A DNA stretch of 64,000 nt. It comes from an uncultured Aquimarina sp. Lineage in GTDB: Bacteria > Bacteroidota > Bacteroidia > Flavobacteriales > Flavobacteriaceae. Position numbers and translations under genes: made by a program. The stretch covers positions 1 to 64,000 of the forward strand of contig CANMLG010000057.1 in assembly GCA_947498765.1 (NCBI GenBank), written 5' to 3'. Below, piece after piece: positions 25,563 to 34,770 of the stretch. Position 1 is the stretch's first letter, and the number at the start of each line of letters is the position of its first letter. The notes below the pieces were generated by a model. The model searched no databases, was not told the origin of the DNA, and worked only from the letters and a program-made list of their open reading frames with translations.

Positions 25563-28500
25563 ATGAATAAGAAAATTGCTTCAAGCTTTTTAACATGCTC
25601 ATTAAAAACTTGTAAAACAGTTAAAAAAAAGTATAATTCACTTACACTTAAATTTTTAACTGTTTTTTTATTTTCAATAGCAGCAACTTTTAATTTCTCT
25701 GCTGTAGCTCAAACTCATAACTGGACACGTACCAACCCAGGAGGTGGCGGATGGTTTGATAGTATTGGTGCTAGTGCATCGGGTATTATCCTTGCCGGAA
25801 GTGATCTAAGTGGGGCTTACCGCAGTAAAGATGGTGGTAAATCCTGGGATGTATGCGGTTTCAATCGTGGACTTGTAGGAACACATATTTCGGGTATGGG
25901 TTTTCATCGTAAAAACGGAAACATTATGTTTTTAGGAAATAATGGAATTTCCAAAACACAAAACGGAGGAGACTCATGGAAACAAGTTCTTGAAAGTAAA
26001 GGTGAAAATAGAGGTTATGTAACCGATATTGAAATGGGAACAGATAAAGCTTGGATAGGCTACGCTGCTTGGCATGGAGGTAACTGGAATACACTTAATG
26101 CTAAAGTATATAAAACAACCAATACAGGTAATAGCTGGAAACCAGTAAGCACGAATCTTCCAAAACTTAGAATTGCAAGTATTGTTGTGAATCCTAAAAA
26201 TGCAAATGTTGTATATATCCGTAGCGGTAAAACCAGAGCAGCCTGTTCTGTTGCTGATGTCTTTAAAAGTACAAATGGAGGAGTGACTTGGACAAATATT
26301 ACTGACAATAACAATTTTGAAGGTTTTACTGAAGTTTCAGATTTTAATTTGGATCCCAATAATCCAAACACCATGTACATTAGCACTGTAAAAGCTGATT
26401 GCGATGCTCGATTCTATATTGATGGACTTGATCATAAATTATTTAAAAGTACCGATGGAGGTAAAAATTGGGTAAAATTACATGACTTTGGTGGTAGAAT
26501 TTTTATAAATCCAAACAATAGTAATATTACTTTAATAAACACTAGAGCTACTGCTACATGGAATGACCGATCTGGAACTAGATTATCCACCAATGGAGGA
26601 CGTACTTTCAAAAAGATTAGTAATGTAAGCAAATGGCAACCCGCCTTTCATGGATCACTACAAAGTACATACGGAAACCTAGGTGAGGACTTATCAAATC
26701 CGAACAATTTTTTTACATATAGCACCCAATTTGTAACTGGAAGTACCGATGGGGGTCGAAATTTTAAAGTACTACATGGTAACAAAGTAGGAAAAAATGG
26801 ATGGCAAAGTACTGGTGTTGATAATATTGTTAATGTTGATGCAACTATAAGCCCTGCCAATTCTAATATCATTTACTTAACCATGAACGATATGGGGATT
26901 TGGAGAAGTTTAGACAAGGGGAAATCTTGGGAAAATTCTAATACCGACGATGAAAAATACGGTTGGGGAAATCGAAAAGGTGGAAATTTTAGAGCTATAG
27001 TAGCAGATCCAACCCGTGAAAATGTAGTATGGACTACTTGTGGCGAAGGTTATATTTTAAAAAGTACCAACAAAGGAGAAAGTACAAGTTGGGCTGAGGT
27101 AAACAATGGTTTACCAACAACTGGCGGACGTAGAATTAACGGACTTTCAGTAGACATTAATAGCCCAAGAAACAACCGAACACTATATGTTGTTGTTAAT
27201 GGATCGGTATATAAAAGTACTAATGACGGTAATCGCTGGTCTAAAGTATTGGATAACAAATTTTGCCAATTTACCGCTGTAGATCAAAAAAACGGAAATA
27301 TTGTGTATGCTGGAGGAACAAAAGGTATATGGAGGTCATTAAACAAAGGGAAAGACTGGAAACGATTAACTCTAAATGATTTACCAAAAGACAATGAAGA
27401 AACCTCCATACGATCTAATAGTTACGTAGGAATTTTTGATATTGATACTGATCCAAATAATCCAAATTGGGTATATGTAAGTGTTTATGGAAAAGGAGAA
27501 AATAAAGGTTTATACCGTAGTAAAAATAAAGGAGATACTTGGAAAAAAATCCTTTCAGATAAATACATGCGAAAAGTTGCTATTATGCCTAAAAATTCAG
27601 ATATCATATATGCTACTTCATCAAGTGCACAAGGATCTGGAGGTATAAAAGAAGGAAGTAATGGAATTTGGTTTTCGAAAGATGGGGGAACTACTTGGAG
27701 TAAGCAAATTAAAGGAATGGCATACCCATTGGCCAATGCAATAGCAATTTCTAATGAAAATAACCCATTTGTATTGGTTGGATCTCAGGGAACTGGATTC
27801 CAAACTGCAAAGGTACCTGCCAGAGCTAAAAACCCTTCAAAGCCATCATCTGCTGGCAACACAAACCGTATAGAAGTTAATGGTGTTTTTACAATTCGAA
27901 ATATTGGTAATCAGCAAAATATTATAGCCCCTACCTGGGATGATCATAATGCGCGTATGTACAATTCCACTACCATTTATCCTGATCATAAATGGGAATT
28001 TAAGCACATAGGTAATGGTATTCATCAAATTAAAAACCTTGGAACTAATCGATTTTTACAAATCGGATTTGGAAATTGTGACAGAAATGCCAATGCTAGT
28101 ACATGGATCAATGCAAATTCGAATCACCAAAAATGGTATATTGAAAAAAGAGGAAAGGCTCATTATTTTAGACCTGTACATTGTTCAACAATGGCTTTAG
28201 ACAAAAGTGGTGGGAATAATGGAAATCTTAAATTATGGGGATTCTCAGCAACTAACAACAATCAGAAATTTGAGTTAATTTCTAATACTGGAGCTAAAAA
28301 CTTTGAATTAACAAAGGGACCTTTCATTGTATCACCTAATCCAACAACTGGTTTTGTAACAATTGCTACAAATAAAACCGAAACCTTTGATATTACTGGA
28401 GTAAATGCATTCTCCCTTAAAGGGGATATTGTAGCTAGTTTTAAAAACCTAGAAACTATAGACCTTACTAATTTAACCAATGGAATGTATTTATTGGAAG

Positions 28501-28565
28501 TAAACTTTAAAAGTATTGAAGGTGCTATTGAAACCAAACAAGTGATTAAACTGATTAAAGAATAA
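25563..28565 (+). CDS. T9SS-exported GH74-like double beta-propeller with ricin-type lectin
   Basis: The 1000-aa protein has a long export signal (cleavage near residue 50, SAVAQ). About residues 52-755 contain thirteen Asp-box-like turns (SKDGGKSW, STNGGVTW, STDGGKNW, SLDKGKSW, SKNKGDTW, SKDGGTTW and relatives). That number suits two seven-bladed propellers, as in GH74 xyloglucanases and their relatives. The opening WTRTNPGGGGWFDSI followed by GSDLSGAYRSKDGG also resembles GH74. A ricin-type beta-trefoil follows (about 765-905, with NGIHQIKN and GFGNCDRNAN). The T9SS sorting domain starts near 920 (VSPNPTTGFVTI) and ends QVIKLIKE. A secreted or surface glycan-active enzyme is likely; catalytic residues and substrate cannot be fixed by eye. 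Confidence 0.8.
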   Translation: MNKKIASSFLTCSLKTCKTVKKKYNSLTLKFLTVFLFSIAATFNFSAVAQTHNWTRTNPGGGGWFDSIGASASGIILAGSDLSGAYRSKDGGKSWDVCGFNRGLVGTHISGMGFHRKNGNIMFLGNNGISKTQNGGDSWKQVLESKGENRGYVTDIEMGTDKAWIGYAAWHGGNWNTLNAKVYKTTNTGNSWKPVSTNLPKLRIASIVVNPKNANVVYIRSGKTRAACSVADVFKSTNGGVTWTNITDNNNFEGFTEVSDFNLDPNNPNTMYISTVKADCDARFYIDGLDHKLFKSTDGGKNWVKLHDFGGRIFINPNNSNITLINTRATATWNDRSGTRLSTNGGRTFKKISNVSKWQPAFHGSLQSTYGNLGEDLSNPNNFFTYSTQFVTGSTDGGRNFKVLHGNKVGKNGWQSTGVDNIVNVDATISPANSNIIYLTMNDMGIWRSLDKGKSWENSNTDDEKYGWGNRKGGNFRAIVADPTRENVVWTTCGEGYILKSTNKGESTSWAEVNNGLPTTGGRRINGLSVDINSPRNNRTLYVVVNGSVYKSTNDGNRWSKVLDNKFCQFTAVDQKNGNIVYAGGTKGIWRSLNKGKDWKRLTLNDLPKDNEETSIRSNSYVGIFDIDTDPNNPNWVYVSVYGKGENKGLYRSKNKGDTWKKILSDKYMRKVAIMPKNSDIIYATSSSAQGSGGIKEGSNGIWFSKDGGTTWSKQIKGMAYPLANAIAISNENNPFVLVGSQGTGFQTAKVPARAKNPSKPSSAGNTNRIEVNGVFTIRNIGNQQNIIAPTWDDHNARMYNSTTIYPDHKWEFKHIGNGIHQIKNLGTNRFLQIGFGNCDRNANASTWINANSNHQKWYIEKRGKAHYFRPVHCSTMALDKSGGNNGNLKLWGFSATNNNQKFELISNTGAKNFELTKGPFIVSPNPTTGFVTIATNKTETFDITGVNAFSLKGDIVASFKNLETIDLTNLTNGMYLLEVNFKSIEGAIETKQVIKLIKE

Positions 28566-28610
28566 TTCCAAGGTAAATACAGGATTTTTATACTCTTTGG
28601 TCGTGCCAAT

Positions 28611-28648
28611 AAAAAATCCAAGACATTGAAAAGTATCTTGGATTTTTT
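28611..28648. terminator. Bidirectional terminator
   Basis: A 13-bp perfect stem (AAAAAATCCAAGA at 28611-28623, partner 28636-28648) has a 12-nt loop and A/T runs on both sides. It lies between the convergent GH74-like gene and ABC exporter gene. Confidence 0.85.
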
Positions 28649-28697
28649 TATTAAATCACTAACAATAACTATTTTTTTAATCACACAGCCATTAATA

Positions 28698-30461
28698 CTA
28701 ACTCAGTACCACTTCGGCAAACTGAACTTCGTATAAATTTTTATAGTAACCATCTGGTTTTTTTAGTAAATCACTATGCGAACCTTGTTCCACAATTTCT
28801 CCTTTATCCATTACCAAAATAACATCGGCATTCACAATAGTGGCCAATCGATGTGCAATTACAATTGATGTTCTATTTTGAGTAATCTTTTCAGTGGCTT
28901 TTTGAATTAATTGTTCGCTATACGTATCTACAGATGATGTAGCCTCATCCAATACCAAAATACTCGGCTTAGAAACATACGCTCTTAAAAAGGAAATCAA
29001 TTGACGTTGCCCCGATGAAAGCATGGCTCCGCGTTCCTTTACATTATATTCATAATTATTTGGCAGTTGCATAATAAAATCATGCACTCCAATTTCTTTA
29101 GCGGCTTGTTCTACTTCTTTCAGAGTAATGGTTTCATTACCTAATGTTATATTCTTAAAAATAGTATCGGCAAATAAAAATACATCTTGTAATACCACTG
29201 CAATATTACTTCGTAAATTGGCTAATGAGACCTTGTGTATTGACGTTCCATCAATTAAAATATCCCCACTATCAATTTGATAAAAGCGATTCAATAAATT
29301 AATAATAGTTGACTTACCTGCTCCTGTTGCGCCCACAATAGCCACAGTTTGACCTGCTTTTACATTAAATGTAACTCCTTTAAGCACCTCTTCTCCTTCC
29401 AGGTAGCTAAAACGTACATTATTAAAATCAATAACCCCGTTAACATTTGTCAACTCGGTAGTAATTGTTTCTGTAATTACCTCATCTAACTCTAATTCTT
29501 TAAATACACGTCTAGCAGCTACCATACCCATTTGTAAGGTATTAAATTTATCGGCTATTTGCCGTAAAGGTCTAAACAGCATATTGGTTAATTCAATAAA
29601 CATTACTACTAAACCCAATGAAATTGAAATCCCCTCAATACTACGTAAACCACCATACCATACTAAGAAACCTACTGCTATGGAACCCGAAAGTTCGGCT
29701 ATTGGAAAAAATATTGAATTATACCATACCGTTTTTATCCAGGCATTTTTATGTTTTTCATTAATTGCTTTAAATTTTTCGTGCTCTACTTTTTCACGAG
29801 CAAAGAGCTGAACAATCTTCATTCCTGAAATATGCTCTTGTACAAAGGTGTTCAAATTAGACACTTCGGTACGTACATTTTCAAATGCGACTTTCATTTT
29901 TTTATGAAAAACACGTGTCGCATATACAATTACAGGAAGCATTACAAATACAATCAAGGTCAGTTGCCAACTATTATAAAGCATAATACCTACAATGGCT
30001 GTCATTTTTAGCAAATCACTAATAATCATAAATAATCCTTGACTAAAAATTTCAGCTATTTTTTCAATATCGTTTACGGCTCTGGTCACCAAACGCCCCA
30101 CTGCTGCATTATCATAATACTGCATCTTAAAATTTAGCATACGTTTAAAAAGTTGTGTACGCAAGTCACGTACCACATGCTGACCCAACCAATTGGCAAA
30201 AAATATAAAGGTAAGTTGCGAAAGGACTTCCAACAACAATGACCCCAACATAAAAAGAATAAAATACAGTAAAAGCTCCTTATTTTTACTTAAAATACCT
30301 TGATCAATTGCTTGTTGTAAAAACTGAGGACGCGCTAATGCAAAAACAGAAGTTAAAATAGCGGTAAGTGTTACTAAAAACAATATTCCCTTATAAGGAC
30401 TGGTAAACTTGACCAATTTTTTTAGTACACTTAAATCGTATGGATTATTCTTTTCACTCAT
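28698..30461 (-). CDS. MsbA-like ABC exporter (fused membrane and ATPase domains)
   Basis: The 587-aa half-transporter has six transmembrane helices in residues 20-310 and an ATPase domain from about 340. Walker A is GATGAGKST (near 375), the signature is LSSGQRQ (near 482), Walker B is ILVLDEATSSVD (near 500), and the H-loop is VIAHRLAT. The family exports lipids, lipid A precursors or drugs as a homodimer; the substrate is not readable here. Its start overlaps the truA stop by 8 nt, so the two are translationally coupled, an order seen in other flavobacteria. Confidence 0.9.
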   Translation of the reverse strand: MSEKNNPYDLSVLKKLVKFTSPYKGILFLVTLTAILTSVFALARPQFLQQAIDQGILSKNKELLLYFILFMLGSLLLEVLSQLTFIFFANWLGQHVVRDLRTQLFKRMLNFKMQYYDNAAVGRLVTRAVNDIEKIAEIFSQGLFMIISDLLKMTAIVGIMLYNSWQLTLIVFVMLPVIVYATRVFHKKMKVAFENVRTEVSNLNTFVQEHISGMKIVQLFAREKVEHEKFKAINEKHKNAWIKTVWYNSIFFPIAELSGSIAVGFLVWYGGLRSIEGISISLGLVVMFIELTNMLFRPLRQIADKFNTLQMGMVAARRVFKELELDEVITETITTELTNVNGVIDFNNVRFSYLEGEEVLKGVTFNVKAGQTVAIVGATGAGKSTIINLLNRFYQIDSGDILIDGTSIHKVSLANLRSNIAVVLQDVFLFADTIFKNITLGNETITLKEVEQAAKEIGVHDFIMQLPNNYEYNVKERGAMLSSGQRQLISFLRAYVSKPSILVLDEATSSVDTYSEQLIQKATEKITQNRTSIVIAHRLATIVNADVILVMDKGEIVEQGSHSDLLKKPDGYYKNLYEVQFAEVVLS

Positions 30462-31206
30462 TAATCAGCTGTATTATTTTGGGATACGTAACCTCTGTTA
30501 AATATAATCCTTTTGCCGGGACTGAATAGCCTGCTTCGCCTCTATTTTCTGAAGCTAAAATACGATCAATATCCGCTAATTTCAATTTACCCTGTCCCAC
30601 CTCAACTAATGTTCCCACTATAGCTCTAACCATATTACGTAAAAATCGATTTGCCGATATTTTAAATACTAACACCTCTTCCTGTTGTTCCCAATAGGCG
30701 TAAAATAATTCGCAATTATATGTTTTAACATCCGTTTTTGATTTACTAAAGCATTTAAAATTTGTATATTTTAATAACTGCTTAGCAGCGATATTCATTG
30801 TATCTATATCCAATTTTCCTTTTATATAATACGCACTATGAGTTTCAAAAGGATTTTTTTGAGTAACAATTCGATATTCATAAGCCCTACTAATAGCATC
30901 AAAACGTGCATGAGCCTCAGGTTTTACTTTAAAAATGTTTTTTATGGCTATGGTTTCTGGCAAAAAAGAATTTAGTTTATAAACTAAATTAATTGAGTCA
31001 AAATCTATATCTGTATCAAAATGAGCCGCTATATATTTGGCATGCACACCAGTATCTGTCCTACCAGCTCCCATAATAGTTACGCTTTCGCGAAGTAATA
31101 CACTCAAGGCTTTTTCAACGGTTTCTTGTACAGAAACAGCATTCGGTTGTATCTGCCACCCATGAAAAGAAGCCCCATTGTACGAAAGTTCTATAAAATA
31201 TCGCAA
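30454..31206 (-). CDS. truA: tRNA pseudouridine synthase A
   Basis: TruA converts uridines 38-40 in the anticodon stem-loop to pseudouridine. The 250-aa protein has the start RYFIELSYNGASFHGWQ, the catalytic motif GAGRTDTGVHA with Asp51, the RAYEYRI motif and the later FLRNMVRAIVGTL block. The only start that keeps the conserved N-terminus is TTG at 31206; an in-frame stop lies two codons upstream and no ATG occurs before residue 45. The downstream ABC exporter gene overlaps it. The Lnb-like gene diverges on the other strand. Confidence 0.94.
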   Translation of the reverse strand: MRYFIELSYNGASFHGWQIQPNAVSVQETVEKALSVLLRESVTIMGAGRTDTGVHAKYIAAHFDTDIDFDSINLVYKLNSFLPETIAIKNIFKVKPEAHARFDAISRAYEYRIVTQKNPFETHSAYYIKGKLDIDTMNIAAKQLLKYTNFKCFSKSKTDVKTYNCELFYAYWEQQEEVLVFKISANRFLRNMVRAIVGTLVEVGQGKLKLADIDRILASENRGEAGYSVPAKGLYLTEVTYPKIIQLINE

Positions 31207-31233
31207 ACTTTATATTTTAGCTATAAATTTACG

Positions 31234-31241
31234 CAAAGATA
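31234..31241 (-). promoter_or_regulatory. Candidate truA -7 promoter element
   Basis: The minus strand reads TATCTTTG, matching TAnnTTTG, 27 nt before the truA TTG start. The -33 box is unclear. Confidence 0.35.
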
Positions 31242-31285
31242 CAGCTTCGACTTGGAGTGTAACAGTCGGTTTAAATCTTATTCTA

Positions 31286-32389
31286 TTGAAAAAGCAAGTC
31301 TTTATTATTCTATCTATTTTTAATGCACTTTTAGCTTTTGCTCAAAAGGGTTCTAAAATTAGTTTATTAACTTTTGATACTGGTTTAGCATCGCATGCTA
31401 TTTTTGGTCATACCGCTATACGTATTCAAAACCCCAATGAGGGTACTGATATCGTTTACAACTTTGGAATTTTTGATTTTGATACCCCAAACTTTTTAGT
31501 AAAATTTGCTGGTGGTCGGTTGGATTATCGCTTGGGTATCCAAAACTACCAACATATGCTTTTGGGATATGAATATGACAATAGGCAAGTTTTTGAACAA
31601 GAGTTACAGCTTAGTAACGAACAAACAAAAAAAATTATTAATCGCCTTGAACACCTTTATCGTCCCGAAAACAGGTATTACCGCTATGGTTTTTTACATA
31701 AAAATTGCAGTACAGAACTGGCCAATGTATTTTTAGAACATATTGACGGAATTAATTATACCCCTACAGAAACCAACAAAACCTATCGTTCTTATTTAAA
31801 TGACTACTCAAAAGTAGCTCCCTGGTTTAAATTTGGTATTAATTTAGCCTTAGGTAGTACTATAGATAAAAATATAAATACCCAAGAGTTGATGTTTTTG
31901 CCCGATTACCTTTCGGAAGAACTTGAAAAAGCAACGGTGAATAACATACCCTTAGCAGGAAAACAGAAAAAATTATTACGTAATTTAAATACTGAAAAAG
32001 CTTCGCATTGGAAACTGACTCCTTTTGTCTTTTTTTGCTTTCTTTTTGTAATCTTAGTCTTTGCTAGATCGAGAGTCCTTTACCAAACTTTTACTTTAGC
32101 TGTCGCTTTTGGAGGGCTTATTATTTTGATTTTAACACTATTTTCGGCACACCCCGAAGTTCAAAAAAATTATAATTTATTGTGGTGTAACCCTCTCTAT
32201 TTTTTGAGTTTTATTTTATGCTTCACTCCATTCAAAAAAATTCATAAAACATTTGCTACGATCATGTTACTTTGTATTTTAACCACTTTTGGTGTTTGGT
32301 TTTCGAAAATACAAGGCTATGATTTGGCTTTTATTCCTATTTGCGCCAGTTTATTTTGGATTAATTTAAAACAGATGCAGCGGAGGTAA
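31286..32389 (+). CDS. lnb: Probable lipoprotein N-acyltransferase (Lnb/DUF4105 family)
   Basis: The 367-aa product, counted from TTG 31286, has a good signal sequence (KKQVFIILSIFNALLAFAQ). An ATG at 31178 in frame would add 36 residues that overlap truA and precede the signal. A periplasmic DUF4105 domain (about residues 22-240) has the motifs LASHAIFGHTAIRI and FLHKNCSTEL, whose His and Cys are likely active-site residues. Four membrane helices follow (about 250-365). In Bacteroides, proteins of this family add the third acyl chain to lipoproteins. Many lipoproteins in this window would be substrates. Family assignment is good; activity and catalytic pair are inference. Confidence 0.75.
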   Translation: MKKQVFIILSIFNALLAFAQKGSKISLLTFDTGLASHAIFGHTAIRIQNPNEGTDIVYNFGIFDFDTPNFLVKFAGGRLDYRLGIQNYQHMLLGYEYDNRQVFEQELQLSNEQTKKIINRLEHLYRPENRYYRYGFLHKNCSTELANVFLEHIDGINYTPTETNKTYRSYLNDYSKVAPWFKFGINLALGSTIDKNINTQELMFLPDYLSEELEKATVNNIPLAGKQKKLLRNLNTEKASHWKLTPFVFFCFLFVILVFARSRVLYQTFTLAVAFGGLIILILTLFSAHPEVQKNYNLLWCNPLYFLSFILCFTPFKKIHKTFATIMLLCILTTFGVWFSKIQGYDLAFIPICASLFWINLKQMQRR

Positions 32390-32452
32390 TTGACGGTTGA
32401 CGGTTGACGGTTGACGGTTGACGGTTGACGGTTGACGGTTGACGGTTGACAG
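32390..32452 (+). repeat. Heptanucleotide tandem repeat (TTGACGG)8
   Basis: Eight perfect TTGACGG units (32390-32445) and a ninth with one change (TTGACAG) start at the base after the Lnb-like stop codon. A 7-bp unit shifts the frame if translated. Such arrays are prone to copy-number change. No spacers, so not CRISPR. Confidence 0.97.
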
Positions 32453-32606
32453 TAATGAATAATTTTTTTTTTTATAATCACAGTAATTAAAATCACTTAT
32501 TCATAAGTTTTAGACAAATGATAAAGTAAAAACGTTTAAAAGTTGACTTATAGCTATAGTTTCTAGACATCAATTAAAAAGCAGTTCTCAATACAAAATC
32601 CATAAA

Positions 32607-33098
32607 ATGAAAATCCTTTTACTTAGCGATACTCACAGCCATATTGATGACAGAATTTTGCATTATGCCAGTCAAGCTGACGAAGTATGGCATGCAGGTG
32701 ATATTGGAAGTTTAGAGGTAACTGACCAACTACAAAAAGTGGCTCCTTTACGTGGTGTTTTTGGTAATATCGATGATCATGAAATTAGAAAATGTTTTCC
32801 TTTAAACAATCGCTTTATTTGTCAAGGTGTTGATGTTTGGATTACTCATATAGGTGGTTATCCTCCAAAGTATAACGTAAATACACGTGACGATATTAAA
32901 GCTAATCCACCTAAATTATTTATATGTGGACATTCTCATATTTTAAAAGTAATGCCCGATAAACGATACGGATTACTACACATGAATCCCGGTGCCTGTG
33001 GCAAACATGGATTTCATAAAGTACGCACCATGCTTAGTTTTGAAATTGATAACGGAACAATTCACAACCTTAATGTTATTGAATTAGGACCTAAATAA
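32607..33098 (+). CDS. YfcE/MJ0936-type metallophosphoesterase
   Basis: The 163-aa cytosolic protein has the calcineurin-like metal-binding motifs in order: SDTHSHID (from residue 7), WHAGDIG, GNIDDHE, ITHIGGYPP and CGHSHI. Close relatives hydrolyse phosphodiesters; the natural substrate is not known. The gene stands alone on the plus strand. In other Bacteroidota a gene of this type often neighbours truA, which fits here. Confidence 0.88.
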   Translation: MKILLLSDTHSHIDDRILHYASQADEVWHAGDIGSLEVTDQLQKVAPLRGVFGNIDDHEIRKCFPLNNRFICQGVDVWITHIGGYPPKYNVNTRDDIKANPPKLFICGHSHILKVMPDKRYGLLHMNPGACGKHGFHKVRTMLSFEIDNGTIHNLNVIELGPK

Positions 33099-33314
33099 AC
33101 CACTATGGATTGAAAATGCCATGGTTCAGGTTATAACTGAAAGTCACCATCTTTTTATACATCTATTTTTGCTCTTAGCTATTAGCACTTTGATAAATAT
33201 ATAAATAGCTAACTGGCCAATAGCTCTTTGTTCTATTTTTAGAAGTGAAATCCACTAAAGCACATAATTTTAACTCTTCCTGAGACTCATAAACATTTAA
33301 AAAATTAAGTCTAG
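33099..33314. other. Convergent AT-rich gap
   Basis: A 216-bp gap between convergent genes. Several TAGCT/AGCTA words recur but no stable hairpin was seen. Confidence 0.4.
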
Positions 33315-34580
33315 CTATTTTTTTCGTTTCAAAATAAACTTATCTAAATTCCATTGCCAATCATTACTTCCTGAAGCTACTAATTTTATGGTATGCCTGC
33401 CAGAGGATAACTTTACCACACCTCCTGAAAGCGATTTGTAATTACTCCACGAATTATTATTAGGCACCACAACATTTGTTATTTTGTTTCCATTGAGAAC
33501 AAAAGCTATTTCTGCCCCATTGGCAATAATAGTTGAAATTTTATATTCAATAGCATAACGCCCTGGTGTAGGAATATCTAGTGCATACTCTACCCAATCG
33601 CCTTTGTTTACAAAATTAATATCTGTACCGTTATTTTTAACTTTTTTTCCTGGACCTCCGGTAAATCGATCATTAAAGTAACCTCCGGTATTTTCAAAAC
33701 TTTCTGCTTCAACAACTAATGTTGAACCCAATTTAACACTTGGTGAGGTCTTACTTCTTTTTAATTTATAAGTATGCACCCAATCCACATACATGGTATT
33801 GATGTTATCATTTCTTAAATCTTTTTTATTGGCCAAACCACCAAGCCACGGCACATCTTTAGTCCATAAATCCCAAACTAAATTAAGGTCTCGTGTAAAA
33901 TTACGTTTGGTAGTTACTTTACGTGTAGGTTCTCCATTTAAATAAAATTGTATTGTATTTTTATCAATCCACCATACCCCTACGGTATGGAATGCTTCAT
34001 TCCACTTTTTTCCTCTAAGTGGATTATTTGGAGACAATTTTCTGTTATCAAAATTTCCATTAGCACGATCATTATTTTTATCAACAGTAATAAAATATTG
34101 TGAATTCATTTGCCATGGAAAATCTGGTTGACAATTGCATGATGGATTAGAATTATTTTCGATAATATCAATTTCATCTCTGTTGCTGGCATCACCATTA
34201 TTCATCCAAAATGTATTGTATGCTGAAATATGAGCAGTTCTAATTCTAGACTCTGTGTACATGGGATATTTTATTTGTTCCTTAGATTGTACTCTCGAAG
34301 TTTGAAACCATCGCTTTCGATCGCTACCATGGGTTGCTTTTATCCATAACTTACCCTTGGAAACTCCTGAATTTTTAGCAATCATTTGTACTGGAACGCC
34401 ATAATTCCACATGGGCTTATACCATTTTTTTTCATCCCATTTATCAAATTCATCTGAAAGTTCGGTTACCACTTCCCATTTATAACCTAGAGGGGGTTTG
34501 GGCTGAGCAATAAGTGATGTAATTATAAACATGTGGAATATAATTATCAATAAAAACTTTGGGGTAGTATTTTTATTCAT
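33315..34580 (-). CDS. GH16 agarase/porphyranase-like enzyme with C-terminal CBM6
   Basis: The 421-aa protein has a signal peptide (cleavage near residue 26, LIAQ). The GH16 domain spans about 28-285, with catalytic motif EIDIIE: nucleophile Glu136, Asp138 and acid/base Glu141. The surroundings (SAYNTFWMNNGDASNRDE, then the C-terminal MYVDWVHTYKL strand) fit the agar-acting branch of GH16. Residues about 290-420 are a CBM6-type module (VVEAESFENTGGYF ... KGDWVEYALDIPTPGRY ... NLDKFILKRK). It has no T9SS tail and no lipobox. The likely role is endo-hydrolysis of agar or porphyran galactans. It ends the minus-strand polysaccharide locus. Exact substrate (agarose or porphyran) is not decidable by eye. 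Confidence 0.88.
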   Translation of the reverse strand: MNKNTTPKFLLIIIFHMFIITSLIAQPKPPLGYKWEVVTELSDEFDKWDEKKWYKPMWNYGVPVQMIAKNSGVSKGKLWIKATHGSDRKRWFQTSRVQSKEQIKYPMYTESRIRTAHISAYNTFWMNNGDASNRDEIDIIENNSNPSCNCQPDFPWQMNSQYFITVDKNNDRANGNFDNRKLSPNNPLRGKKWNEAFHTVGVWWIDKNTIQFYLNGEPTRKVTTKRNFTRDLNLVWDLWTKDVPWLGGLANKKDLRNDNINTMYVDWVHTYKLKRSKTSPSVKLGSTLVVEAESFENTGGYFNDRFTGGPGKKVKNNGTDINFVNKGDWVEYALDIPTPGRYAIEYKISTIIANGAEIAFVLNGNKITNVVVPNNNSWSNYKSLSGGVVKLSSGRHTIKLVASGSNDWQWNLDKFILKRKK

Positions 34581-34724
34581 AATAATGTAATTTATTACTT
34601 AATTTAATAAAAATATATCAATATTCTAAATTTTTTACCGATAAAACGATTGAAAAATGCGTTAAAATACCCATTTACCTGATTATCAACATACTAAAAA
34701 CAAAAGAGATTATATTAAAAAAAT

Positions 34725-34750
34725 AAAGCCTTATTAACAAATAAGGCTTT
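34725..34750 (-). terminator. Intrinsic terminator after the TPR-like gene
   Basis: A 10-bp stem (AAAGCCTTAT at 34725-34734 with 34741-34750) has a 6-nt loop and is followed on the minus strand by a T-rich run. Confidence 0.75.
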
Positions 34751-34770
34751 TATACTATGCTATTTATAGA

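Noticed and set aside
32390-32452. Possible CRISPR array
   Set aside because: Units are 7 bp with no spacers and no cas genes are near; it is a simple tandem repeat.
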